Shown here piece by piece: positions 9,215 through 15,907 of a stretch of 64,000 nt of DNA. Positions within the stretch are counted from its first letter, which is position 1. Each line of letters starts with the position of its first letter. The stretch is taken from contig NZ_CP127295.1 of NCBI RefSeq assembly GCF_030285665.1, positions 1,178,001 through 1,242,000 on the forward strand, given 5' to 3'. This DNA is from Amycolatopsis mongoliensis (lineage in GTDB: Bacteria > Actinomycetota > Actinomycetes > Mycobacteriales > Pseudonocardiaceae). The notes beneath the pieces were generated by a model. The model was not told where the DNA came from. It did not search any database and worked only from the letters and a program-made list of their open reading frames with translations. The translations under genes were made by a program, and so were the position numbers.

Positions 9215-9948
9215 AGACCCGACTCCATGGTCCGGACGAGGACGGCACCGCAGTTCTCGCACTGGATGACGTCGTCCTCCGGCGCGGCCTTGATCTCGGC
9301 GATCGTGTTGCGGTCCATCTCCAGCTGGCACGCGCCGCAGCGGCGGGCGCGCAGCAGCGCGGCGCCGATGCCCTTGTGCTCGCGGACGCGCTCGTACAGC
9401 TTGAGCAGCGGCTCCGGGAAGCGCGGCAGCAGCTTCGCGCGGTCTTCGTCGCGGCGCGCGCGGATCGTGTCGAGGTCCTTGAACGCCTCGTCGCGGCGGG
9501 CGATCGCGGCGGCCACCTCGCTCTCGGCCTTGTCGACCTCTGCGCCGGTGCGCTGCGCGTCCATGCCGAGGGCCTCGCGCTGTTCCATCAGCTCCAGCAG
9601 GTCGTCCTCGAGCGCGCTCTGGCGGCGCTGCAGGGTCTGCAGCTCGTGCTCGATGTCGGTCATCTGCTTCGAGTTGACCGACCCGGACGCCAGGAGCTTG
9701 CGGTCGCGGTCCTCGCGGGCGCGCACCGACTCGATCTCCTTCTCCTGCCGGGCGATCTCGCGGTCGAGGTCGGACGCGGCGGTCTCCACGGACACGAGCG
9801 CGTCGCGGCGCTCGCGGGCGGTCTTCTCCCCCGCGTCGATCTCGGCCAGTTCGGGCAGGGTGCGGCGGCGGTGTGCGGTGCGCGAGAGCTCGGCGTCCAC
9901 CTTGGCGAGCTCGAGCAACTGGCGCTGCACGGCGGGTTCGGCCTTCAC
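9211..9948 (-). CDS. Coiled-coil zinc-ribbon protein (DUF164/C4-type, Rv2229c-like)
   Basis: 245 residues. Residues 1-180 are strongly charged and heptad-like, forming a long antiparallel coiled coil (DREIARQEKEIESVRAR, IEHELQTLQRRQSALEDDLLELMEQ). The C-terminus is a zinc ribbon with CGAC and CENC pairs about 30 residues apart. It is conserved in actinobacteria between the Nif3-like gene and the RNase H/phosphatase gene, as here. No biochemical role is established; a nucleic-acid or protein scaffold is a reasonable inference from the ribbon. It is translationally coupled to the downstream fusion gene. Confidence 0.82.
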   Translation of the reverse strand: MKAEPAVQRQLLELAKVDAELSRTAHRRRTLPELAEIDAGEKTARERRDALVSVETAASDLDREIARQEKEIESVRAREDRDRKLLASGSVNSKQMTDIEHELQTLQRRQSALEDDLLELMEQREALGMDAQRTGAEVDKAESEVAAAIARRDEAFKDLDTIRARRDEDRAKLLPRFPEPLLKLYERVREHKGIGAALLRARRCGACQLEMDRNTIAEIKAAPEDDVIQCENCGAVLVRTMESGL

Positions 9949-9957
9949 GGTGCTCCT

Positions 9958-10779
9958 CTAAATCGATGTGCGCTCGGCGCGGACGTTCCACGGGTCGGTG
10001 CACCGCGTGGAGACGTGAACGTCGACGTTACCCGCAAAGGCGTCGGCGACGACCGCCGAGGCTTGCCCGCACCAGGGCCATTCGCTGGCCCAGTGGGTCA
10101 GCCCGACCAGGGCGGGCACCGGGCCCGGGTTCGCGAGGTGCTCGCCGGCGGGGTGATGCCGCAGGTCGGCGGTGACGTAGGCGTCGACGCCGGCCGCGGT
10201 GGCCTGCTTCAGGTAGGAGTCCCCGGCCCCGCCGGACACGGCGACGGTGCGGATCGGGCGGTCCAGGTCGCCCGCGCCGAGCACGCCGGGCACGGTCGGC
10301 GGGAGGGCGTCGGCGACGCGCTGGACGAACGTCGCGAACGCCTCGGCCTCGGGCAGCTCCCCGATGCGGCCGATGCCGGTGACGCCGTCTTCGTTGGGCG
10401 CCAGCGGCCCGGTCACGCGCAGCCCGATCGCCGCGGCGAGGGCGTCCGAGACACCCGGGTCGGCGGAGTCGGCGTTGGTGTGCGCGCAGTAGAGGGCGAT
10501 GCCGGCGCGGATCATCCGGTGCACCAGCGAGCCCTTGGCGGTGTCGGCGGGGACGCCGTGCACGCCGCGCAGCAGCAGCGGGTGGTGCGCGACGATCAGC
10601 TGCGCGCCGAGGTCGGCGGCTTCGTCGACGGTCTCGGCGACCGGGTCGACGCAGAACAGCACGCGCGTGACGGGCTCGGCCGGGTCGCCGCAGACGAGGC
10701 CGACGGCGTCCCACGACTCGGCGAGCGCGGGCGGGTAGGCCTGCTCCAGGACGGTGAGGATTTCGGAAAGCGCGGGCAC
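9958..10779 (-). CDS. Nif3-like dinuclear metal-centre protein (GTP cyclohydrolase I type 2 family)
   Basis: 273 residues from the GTG at 10779 (VPALSEILTVLEQAYPPALAESWD, the usual family N-terminus). Metal-binding motifs are visible: AQLIVAHHPLLLRG, IALYCAHTNADSADPG and the C-terminal LVGLTHWASEWP. Members form hexameric rings with a di-iron or di-zinc site; function is still poorly defined despite the cyclohydrolase label. A longer start would run into the divergent chorismate mutase gene. It heads a three-gene minus-strand operon, 9 nt before the zinc-ribbon gene. Confidence 0.83.
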   Translation of the reverse strand: MPALSEILTVLEQAYPPALAESWDAVGLVCGDPAEPVTRVLFCVDPVAETVDEAADLGAQLIVAHHPLLLRGVHGVPADTAKGSLVHRMIRAGIALYCAHTNADSADPGVSDALAAAIGLRVTGPLAPNEDGVTGIGRIGELPEAEAFATFVQRVADALPPTVPGVLGAGDLDRPIRTVAVSGGAGDSYLKQATAAGVDAYVTADLRHHPAGEHLANPGPVPALVGLTHWASEWPWCGQASAVVADAFAGNVDVHVSTRCTDPWNVRAERTSI

Positions 10780-10796
10780 CCGGGGATCTTCGCATG

Positions 10797-10802
10797 TACG
10801 GT
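10797..10802 (+). promoter_or_regulatory. Predicted -10 box of the secreted chorismate mutase gene
   Basis: TACGGT at 10797-10802 ends 8 nt before the ATG at 10811. With no Shine-Dalgarno in the gap this suggests a leaderless or nearly leaderless transcript. The region is shared with the start of the divergent Nif3-like gene. Confidence 0.4.
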
Positions 10803-10810
10803 CGCGGGCC

Positions 10811-11368
10811 ATGCGAGTACTGGCTGTGGTGGTGGCGGTGGTGTCCGGCCTGGTCCTGGCTTCGGTCCCGGCCTCGGCTTCGGCGTCGTCGCTCTGGCAG
10901 CTGACGGACCTGGCGGCGCAGCGCGTCGCCATCGCCGACCAGGTGGCGGCGGCGAAGTACGGCACGCCGTCCCCGATCGACGACCCGGTGCGGGAGCAGC
11001 AGATCTACGACTCGGTGGCGGCGCGGGCGCCGGAGCTGGGTCTCGACCCGGCGGACGCGGTGCGGTTCTTCCGCGCCCAGATCGAGGCGAACAAGGTGGT
11101 CCAGCGGGGGCTCTACGCGCGCTGGGACGCGCACCCGTCGGAGGTCCCGGCGACGCGGCCCGACCTGGGCGGGATCCGCCCGGTGATCGACCGGCTGAAC
11201 ACGGGGCTGCTGACGGAGCTGGCGTCGACCTCGCCGCTGCGGGCGTCCCGTTCGTGCCCGGCTCGCCGGCTGGTGGCGGCCGGAGCGGCGGACGTGGTGC
11301 ACCGGTTCGACGTCCTCCACGTGCGGGCCCTGGGTGAGGCGACCTCGGCGACGTGCCTCACCCGTTAG
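10811..11368 (+). CDS. Secreted chorismate mutase (AroQ-gamma, Rv1885c-like)
   Basis: 185 residues. The first 23 form a cleavable signal peptide (MRVLAVVVAVVSGLVLASVPASASA). The mature part is all-helical with the AroQ pattern: LWQLTDLAAQRVAIADQVAAAKYGT (helix 1 with the catalytic Arg/Lys region), a DPVREQQIYDSVAARAPELGLDP turn and FFRAQIEANKVVQRGLYARWDAHP. Two Cys near the C-terminus (RSCPARR and ATCLTR) match the disulfide of the exported mycobacterial enzyme. It converts chorismate to prephenate outside the cytoplasm, a puzzling location since no substrate source is known there. It stands alone as a single gene. Confidence 0.86.
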   Translation: MRVLAVVVAVVSGLVLASVPASASASSLWQLTDLAAQRVAIADQVAAAKYGTPSPIDDPVREQQIYDSVAARAPELGLDPADAVRFFRAQIEANKVVQRGLYARWDAHPSEVPATRPDLGGIRPVIDRLNTGLLTELASTSPLRASRSCPARRLVAAGAADVVHRFDVLHVRALGEATSATCLTR

Positions 11369-11369
11369 G

Positions 11370-11408
11370 GGCGCTCCGGCGGCGGGCACCCCCGCCGCCG
11401 CGAGCGCC
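11370..11408. terminator. GC-rich bidirectional terminator hairpin
   Basis: Arms at 11370-11386 and 11391-11408 pair over about 17 bp with one bulge around a CACC loop. The hairpin starts right after the chorismate mutase stop and lies just beyond the stop of the convergent micropeptide gene, so it can end both transcripts. Confidence 0.65.
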
Positions 11409-11418
11409 GGGTGGAGCG

Positions 11419-11481
11419 TCAGTTGCAGTTGCCGCAGCAGCCGCAGCCCTGACCGGTGCACTTCGAACAGCACCCGTGCAT
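11419..11481 (-). CDS. Cysteine-rich 20-residue micropeptide
   Basis: ATG at 11481 and TGA at 11419-11421 encode MHGCCSKCTGQGCGCCGNCN, with 7 Cys in 20 residues. Upstream on the minus strand the sequence GGAAGGAGAGCGATC leads directly into the ATG: a near-ideal Shine-Dalgarno (AAGGAG) about 7 nt before the start, much better than most genes here. The gene has its own intergenic space and a terminator after it. The dense CC/CxC/CxxC pattern suggests metal (Cu, Zn) or thiol chemistry, like a tiny metallothionein. It is not followed by a same-strand gene, so a cysteine-attenuation leader peptide is unlikely. I do not recognise a named family. Confidence 0.6.
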   Translation of the reverse strand: MHGCCSKCTGQGCGCCGNCN

Positions 11482-11585
11482 GATCGCTCTCCTTCCGGTT
11501 CGCGTCCTCGCGGGAACGACGCTAAGTGGCCGCGCGGGGCAGCGGGTACCGCCGAGCGAGCGGGTGACCGGGTGAACCGGCCGGT

Positions 11586-11591
11586 TACGCT
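11586..11591 (+). promoter_or_regulatory. Predicted -10 box of the phosphatase gene
   Basis: TACGCT at 11586-11591 ends 6 nt before the GTG at 11598, which suggests a leaderless transcript. It is back to back with the promoter region of the micropeptide gene. Confidence 0.4.
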
Positions 11592-11597
11592 CGCGAC

Positions 11598-12059
11598 GTG
11601 ACGCACCTCGTCTTCGTCTGCTCCGGCAACATCTGCCGCTCCCCGATGGCCGAACTCGTGTTCCGCTCGCGCCTCGACGACGCCGGCCTCCGCGACGCCG
11701 TCCGCGTGGCCAGTGCCGGCACCGGGCCCTGGCACGCCGGGGAACCCGCCGACAAGCGCGCCCGTGCCACGCTGAAGGCGCACGGCTATCCCACCGAGCA
11801 CGTCGCCTCCGAGGTCTCGGACGAAGACCTCGGTGCGGATCTGCTGCTGGCCGCCGACGAAGGGCACGCGGAGTTCCTGCGCTCCCGGGTCGGCGATCCC
11901 GCGAAAGTGCGGCTGCTGCGGTCGTTCGACCCGTCGGCCCCCGAAGGCGCCGAAGTTCCGGACCCCTACTACGGCGGTGACGACGGCTTCGAGGACGTCC
12001 TCGGCATGATCGAACGCTCGGTGCCCGGTTTGCTGGATTGGGTGCGTTCGCGCGGGTAG
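11598..12059 (+). CDS. Low-molecular-weight protein-tyrosine phosphatase
   Basis: 153 residues with the P-loop at the N-terminus, VCSGNICRSPMAE (CX5RS, catalytic Cys at residue 8), and the general-acid loop VPDPYYGG near residue 123. Length and layout match family members such as mycobacterial PtpA (about 160 residues). It dephosphorylates protein phosphotyrosine; some members are secreted without a signal peptide. No adjacent kinase gene is seen; SURF1 follows 60 nt downstream on the same strand. Confidence 0.88.
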   Translation: MTHLVFVCSGNICRSPMAELVFRSRLDDAGLRDAVRVASAGTGPWHAGEPADKRARATLKAHGYPTEHVASEVSDEDLGADLLLAADEGHAEFLRSRVGDPAKVRLLRSFDPSAPEGAEVPDPYYGGDDGFEDVLGMIERSVPGLLDWVRSRG

Positions 12060-12119
12060 AAATCACAGGTGACGGAGGTCGGCGGGCGGCCCGGACGGGG
12101 CACGGCCTACCGTGGTGGG

Positions 12120-12956
12120 GTGCGGTTGCGGTTCCTGCTCAAGCCCGGGTGGCTGGCTCTGACGGCGGTGGTGTTCGCCTTCGCCATCTGCTGCTTCACG
12201 CTGCTTTCACCGTGGCAGTTCAGCCGCAACGCCGAACGCGAGCAGCAGAACTCCGCGCTGGAGGCGTCGTTCACCGCACCGCCGCTGCCGCTGGCGCAGC
12301 TGCTGCCGCCGGGGAGCGCGCCGGACCAGCACACGGAATGGCACCTCGTCTCGATCACCGGGCAGTACCTGGCGGACAAGGAAGTCGTCGCGCGGCTGCG
12401 GACGGTCCAGGGCGAAGGCGCCTTCGAGGTGCTGACGCCGATGCGGACCACGGACGGCACGATCGTCCTGGTCGACCGCGGGTACGTCCGGCTCGACAGC
12501 AAGTCCGGCGCGCTGCCGTACGCGCCGCCGCCGGCCGGGACCGTCCAGGTGACCGCGCGGGTCCGCGCCGACGAGACGGACCCGAAGAACCGGGACGCGT
12601 TCGCCGACGCGTCGACCGGCGGGCAGCTCCAGAGCTACGTCGTCGACTCGCGGGTGGTCGCGCGGGCGGGGAAGCTCGACATCCGGCCGGGGTACTTCCA
12701 GCTCGACACCGGCCAGCCCGGCGTGCTGGGCGCGCTGCCGCTGCCGCAGACCGATTCGGGGCCGTTCCTGTCGTACGCGCTGCAGTGGATCGCGTTCGGC
12801 GCGATGGCACTGCTGGGCTGGCTGTACTTCACCGTGCGTGAGCTGAAGCCGGGTGGCGCGCTGGTCACCGGGGAGCCGGCGGCGTCCGGGACGCGCCGGA
12901 AGTCCGTCTCCGAGATCCTGGCCGAGGACGAGCTCGCCGAAAGTGGCCATCAGTAA
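12120..12956 (+). CDS. SURF1-family cytochrome oxidase assembly protein
   Basis: 278 residues from the GTG at 12120. A membrane helix near the N-terminus (LLKPGWLALTAVVFAFAICCFTLLSPWQFSRN) includes the family's W-Q-x-x-R/N region. A periplasmic domain with TPMRTTDGTIVLVDRGYV (the conserved V-x-R-G-W/Y-V motif) follows, then a C-terminal helix (YALQWIAFGAMALLGWLYF). SURF1 helps insert heme a into cytochrome aa3 oxidase. A -10-like TACCGT (12108-12113) 6 nt upstream supports this start over the GTG at 12069, which would add 17 low-complexity residues. Confidence 0.85.
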   Translation: MRLRFLLKPGWLALTAVVFAFAICCFTLLSPWQFSRNAEREQQNSALEASFTAPPLPLAQLLPPGSAPDQHTEWHLVSITGQYLADKEVVARLRTVQGEGAFEVLTPMRTTDGTIVLVDRGYVRLDSKSGALPYAPPPAGTVQVTARVRADETDPKNRDAFADASTGGQLQSYVVDSRVVARAGKLDIRPGYFQLDTGQPGVLGALPLPQTDSGPFLSYALQWIAFGAMALLGWLYFTVRELKPGGALVTGEPAASGTRRKSVSEILAEDELAESGHQ

Positions 12957-12976
12957 TAGCGTCATAATGGCCCTTT
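12940..12976. terminator. Weak hairpin after SURF1
   Basis: AAAGTGGCCAT (12940-12950) pairs imperfectly with ATGGCCCTTT (12967-12976), spanning the SURF1 stop codon, and is followed by a short T-run. It is a plausible terminator, but the stem has a mismatch and a wobble pair. Confidence 0.35.
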
Positions 12977-13003
12977 GGTAGTGCCACTTGCGGTGGCGAT
13001 ACT
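12975..13003 (+). promoter_or_regulatory. Predicted leaderless promoter of the PaiB-like gene
   Basis: TTGGTA (12975-12980), a 17-nt spacer and GATACT (12998-13003) sit 6 nt before the ATG at 13010. No Shine-Dalgarno is present, in line with a leaderless transcript. Confidence 0.42.
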
Positions 13004-13009
13004 CGGGTC

Positions 13010-13627
13010 ATGCTGATCCACCCGTGGGACGCCGCCGAGGACGCCGAGTGGCGGGAGTGGCTGTCCGGGCACGACTTCGGCCAGCTGATCGCCGGCGGCG
13101 CGGGCCGCGACCTGCCGGTGGTGACCCCGGCGCACTTCGCCTTCGACGGCGACCGCACGGTCGTGACGCACCTGGCGCGGCCGAACCCGATCTGGCCGCT
13201 GCTGGAGGAGCACCCGCGAGCGCTGCTGACGGTGGTCGACGACTACACGTACATCCGCGCGGACTGGAACACGACCGCGGATCCGGCGTTCGGGGTCCCG
13301 ACGTCGTACTACGCGACGGTGCAGCTCGAAGGGGACGTGCGGCTGGTCGACGAGCCCGCGGCGAAGGCAGCGTTGCTGGAGAAGCAGTTGCGGCACTTCG
13401 AGCCGGACGGGGCGCGGGCGCCCGTGAGTGCCGCTCCGGAGTCCCCGGACCGGCGGTTGCTGCCGGGGATCCGCGGGATCGAGTTCACGATCACCGGGGT
13501 CCGGGCGAAGTTCAAGTTCGGGGGCAACAAGACGGCCGAGGACCGGGAGCGGATCGGTGCCCGGTTGCAGGACCGCGGTGGCCGGCTCGACGAAGAGGCT
13601 TCGGCCCGGTTGCGGCGCCGCGGCTGA
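13010..13627 (+). CDS. FMN-binding PaiB-like negative regulator
   Basis: 205 residues of the PaiB/FMN-binding split-barrel family: an N-terminal LIHPWDAAEDAEWREWLSGHDFGQLIAG, PVVTPAHFAFDGDRTVVTHLARPNPIW (flavin-contact strand) and IEFTITGVRAKFKFGGNKTAEDRERI, the conserved C-terminal signature (KxKxxxNK). B. subtilis PaiB was described as a regulator of sporulation and protease genes, but family members look like flavin-binding proteins without a DNA-binding domain, so a direct regulatory role is uncertain. Its stop is 1 nt from the stop of the convergent cobD. Confidence 0.82.
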   Translation: MLIHPWDAAEDAEWREWLSGHDFGQLIAGGAGRDLPVVTPAHFAFDGDRTVVTHLARPNPIWPLLEEHPRALLTVVDDYTYIRADWNTTADPAFGVPTSYYATVQLEGDVRLVDEPAAKAALLEKQLRHFEPDGARAPVSAAPESPDRRLLPGIRGIEFTITGVRAKFKFGGNKTAEDRERIGARLQDRGGRLDEEASARLRRRG

Positions 13628-13628
13628 G

Positions 13629-14519
13629 TCAGCGCGACCGGCGCCAAAGGCCCGCGACCACCGCGAGGACCACCGACGTCATCCCGGCCAGCCATCCGAC
13701 CACCCGGGACAGCTCCACCGCCCGCGTCACGTGTCCCGCGTCCGGGTTCCGGCCGACCCCCAGCACCGGCAGCTCCGCCACCCCGTGCGGGTAAACCGTC
13801 CGCCCGCCGACGCGGACCTCCAGCGCGCCCGCGAACGCCGCCTCGACCCGGCCGGCGTTCGGGCTCGGGTGGGCGATCGTGTCGCGGCGCCACGCCCGCC
13901 AGGCGCCGCCCGCCGAGCCGCCGACCACCGGGGCCGCCAGCACCGTGAGGCCCGCCGCCACCCGGGTCGGGACCAGGTGGACCAGCTCGTCCAGCCGGTC
14001 GATCGCCCAGTGGCCCGGCCGCCCGATGCGCGCCCGGCGGAGCAGGCTCACCGCCCGCGCGCCGAGCAGGCCCGGCACCCCGGCCACCGCGCCCCAGATC
14101 AGGGGCGCGACGACCGTGTCGGAAGTGTTCTCCGCCAACGTCTCCACCGACGCCCGCGAAAGCCCCACCAGATCCAGGCTGTCGGCCACTCTCGGGTCCA
14201 GCTCGGACAGCGTCTCGCGGGCCGGGTCGAAGTGGGACTCCTCGAGGTCGCGCGCCAGCTCCATGCCCTGCAGGGCCAGGCCGGCCGCGCCGAGCACCGC
14301 CCACGTCGTCACCGCCGTCGCCGATGCCTGCACCAGCGGGCGGCCGCGGCCGGCGCGTTCGAGCAGCAGCCCGCCGGCCACCGCGGCGCCCGCGACCGCG
14401 AAGCCCGGGCCCGGCGCGAGGCGGCGGAACGCCGTCACCGGGGGCCGCCGGCGCGGGTCGCCGAGGGCGCCGTCGGCCGCCACGCCCAACACCAGTCCGA
14501 TCGCGCGCGCCGCGCTCAC
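13629..14519 (-). CDS. cobD: Adenosylcobinamide-phosphate synthase CobD/CbiB
   Basis: 296 residues from the GTG at 14519. Polytopic membrane protein with the family landmarks: ADGALGDPRRRPPVTAFRRL at the N-terminus, LAENTSDTVVAPLIWGAVAGVPGLLGARAV in the middle and AWRRDTIAHPSPNAGRVEAAFAGAL...YPHGVAELPVLG after it. It attaches aminopropanol phosphate to adenosylcobyrate in the late cobalamin pathway. No other cob gene or recognisable cobalamin riboswitch is adjacent, so it is separated from the rest of the pathway. A TAGCCT hexamer lies about 50 nt upstream of the start. Confidence 0.85.
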   Translation of the reverse strand: MSAARAIGLVLGVAADGALGDPRRRPPVTAFRRLAPGPGFAVAGAAVAGGLLLERAGRGRPLVQASATAVTTWAVLGAAGLALQGMELARDLEESHFDPARETLSELDPRVADSLDLVGLSRASVETLAENTSDTVVAPLIWGAVAGVPGLLGARAVSLLRRARIGRPGHWAIDRLDELVHLVPTRVAAGLTVLAAPVVGGSAGGAWRAWRRDTIAHPSPNAGRVEAAFAGALEVRVGGRTVYPHGVAELPVLGVGRNPDAGHVTRAVELSRVVGWLAGMTSVVLAVVAGLWRRSR

Positions 14520-14617
14520 CCGTGCCCCCCGGCAGAAGAAAGTCCCGTCCCCGAGGAGGCTACTCGACCCGGGCGGCCAGGCGTGCGGTGCCGGTGGTCG
14601 TGCGCGGGAATCCCGCC

Positions 14618-15310
14618 CTACTCGGCCAGCGCCGCGATCTCCTCGCGCGCCTGGACGACGATGTCGCGCATCGCCCGTTCCGCCCGGTCCGCCTCCCCGG
14701 CGGCCACCGCCGCCGCCACTTCCAGGTGCAGCGCCACGGCTTCGGGCTGCGGCTCCGGCGGCATCAGCCCGTGCCCGGTCCGCCCGGTGAGCACCTCCGC
14801 GACGACCTCGGACAGCTGCGCGAACATCGGGTTCCCGGACGCGGCCAGCAGCAGGTCGTGGAAGGCGATGTCGAACTCGAGGAACGTCGGCAGGTCCCGT
14901 GCCTTCGCCGTCCGTGCCAGCCGCTCCCCGAGCGCGCCCAGCCGGCCGCGCTCCTCCGGCGTCGCGCGCAGGGCCGCGTACCGCGCCGCGCACGGTTCGA
15001 TCGCCGACCGCAGCTCGTTGAGCGTGGCGAGCGCCGCCGCGCGCGCGGGTCCGTCGAGCTGCCAGCGGATCAGCCGCGGGTCGTAGTGGTTCCACTCCGC
15101 CGGCTCCCGGACGATCACCCCGACCCGGCGCTTGCTGCTGGTCAGCCGCATCGTCTCCAGCACTCGGACGACTTCGCGCGCCACAGTCCGCGAAGCTCCG
15201 AAGCGCTCTTGAAGCTCTTCGGAGCGCAGCACGGTGCCGGGCACCAGCGATCCGTTCGCGATCGCCGCGCCCAGCGCGTCCAGTACCTGCTCGTGCCTGT
15301 CGGTCCCCAC
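14618..15310 (-). CDS. gntR: GntR/FadR-family (FCD) repressor of the gluconate operon
   Basis: 230 residues: an N-terminal winged helix (VLDALGAAIANGSLVPGTVLRSEELQERFGASRTVAREVVRVLE) and a C-terminal helical FCD ligand domain with metal-binding His residues (EFDIAFHDLLLAASGNPMF, EAVALHLEVAAAV). It is divergent from gntK-gntP across a 100-nt region holding a twin palindromic operator, so it very likely represses that operon and itself, with gluconate or a phosphorylated derivative as inducer. The GTG start follows a -10-like TAGATT by 6 nt, suggesting a leaderless mRNA. Confidence 0.85.
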   Translation of the reverse strand: MGTDRHEQVLDALGAAIANGSLVPGTVLRSEELQERFGASRTVAREVVRVLETMRLTSSKRRVGVIVREPAEWNHYDPRLIRWQLDGPARAAALATLNELRSAIEPCAARYAALRATPEERGRLGALGERLARTAKARDLPTFLEFDIAFHDLLLAASGNPMFAQLSEVVAEVLTGRTGHGLMPPEPQPEAVALHLEVAAAVAAGEADRAERAMRDIVVQAREEIAALAE

Positions 15311-15316
15311 GCTGCC

Positions 15317-15322
15317 AATCTA
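15317..15322 (-). promoter_or_regulatory. Predicted -10 box of gntR
   Basis: Read on the minus strand this is TAGATT, 6 nt upstream of the gntR GTG at 15310. The first operator palindrome (15339-15349) falls where its -35 region should be, in line with autorepression. Confidence 0.42.
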
Positions 15323-15338
15323 GCGATCTGATTCGATT

Positions 15339-15370
15339 AAGTAGTACTTCATGTTGAATAAGTAGTACTT
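15339..15370. promoter_or_regulatory. Twin GntR operator (two AAGTA-G-TACTT palindromes)
   Basis: AAGTAGTACTT occurs at 15339-15349 and again at 15360-15370. Each copy is a perfect 5-1-5 palindrome and both are preceded by GA(T/A)T. Their centres are 21 bp apart, two helical turns, so two dimers could bind the same DNA face. A candidate gntK promoter, TTGAAT (15354-15359), 17 nt, TTCACT (15377-15382), has the second copy inside its spacer. Confidence 0.75.
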
Positions 15371-15412
15371 TTGAGTTTCACTCACCTGAGCACGACGAAG
15401 TGGGAGGTGCGG

Positions 15413-15907
15413 ATGACCGTCATCGTGGTGATGGGGGTGTCAGGCTCCGGCAAGACGACGATCGGCACGGCACTCGCGAACGCGCTGGACGTCGAGTACG
15501 CCGAGGCGGACACGTTCCATCCGCAGGCGAACATCGACAAGATGACCGCGGGGCACCCGCTGACCGACGAGGACCGCGCCCCCTGGCTCGAAGCCATCGC
15601 CGGCTGGATCCGCGACCACCAGGCCACCGGCGGCGTCGTGACGTCGTCCGCGCTCAAGCGCCGGTACCGGGACGTGCTGCGAACCGGCGGGAACGTCTGG
15701 TTCGCCCACCTGCACGGCGACCGCGAGATCCTCGCCGAGCGCATGAAGTCCCGCTCGGGTCACTTCATGCCGGTGTCGCTCCTGGACTCCCAGCTCGCGG
15801 ACCTCGAACCCCTCGAGCCGGACGAGCCCGGCGCGATCTTCGACATCCGCGAGACCCCCGCCGGGATCACCGGCGCCGCCCTGACCGCCTTCCGGGAGCA
15901 AGCATGA
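15413..15907 (+). CDS. gntK: Gluconokinase
   Basis: 164 residues, the usual size of thermoresistant-type gluconokinases. Walker A GVSGSGKTT at residues 8-16; then EYAEADTFHPQANIDKMTAGHPLTDEDRAPWL, a gluconate-site signature; SALKRRYRDVLR; and SRSGHFMPVSLLDSQLADLEPLEPDE. It phosphorylates gluconate to 6-phosphogluconate for the pentose phosphate pathway. The ATG at 15413 follows GGGAGG by 5-6 nt and is preferred over an upstream in-frame start at 15371. Its stop overlaps gntP (ATGA). Confidence 0.92.
   Translation: MTVIVVMGVSGSGKTTIGTALANALDVEYAEADTFHPQANIDKMTAGHPLTDEDRAPWLEAIAGWIRDHQATGGVVTSSALKRRYRDVLRTGGNVWFAHLHGDREILAERMKSRSGHFMPVSLLDSQLADLEPLEPDEPGAIFDIRETPAGITGAALTAFREQA

Noticed and set aside
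11419..11481. The Cys-rich frame as a cysteine-responsive attenuation leader peptide.
   Set aside because: Such leaders precede a same-strand cysteine gene; here the downstream neighbour is convergent and a terminator follows.
12069..12119. GTG at 12069 as the SURF1 start.
   Set aside because: The added 17 residues are low-complexity, and the GTG at 12120 has a -10-like box 6 nt upstream and fits the usual family N-terminus, so it is preferred.
14520..14617. Possible cobalamin riboswitch upstream of cobD.
   Set aside because: Only 98 nt separate cobD from gntR, too short for a full cobalamin riboswitch, and no B12-box sequence is visible.
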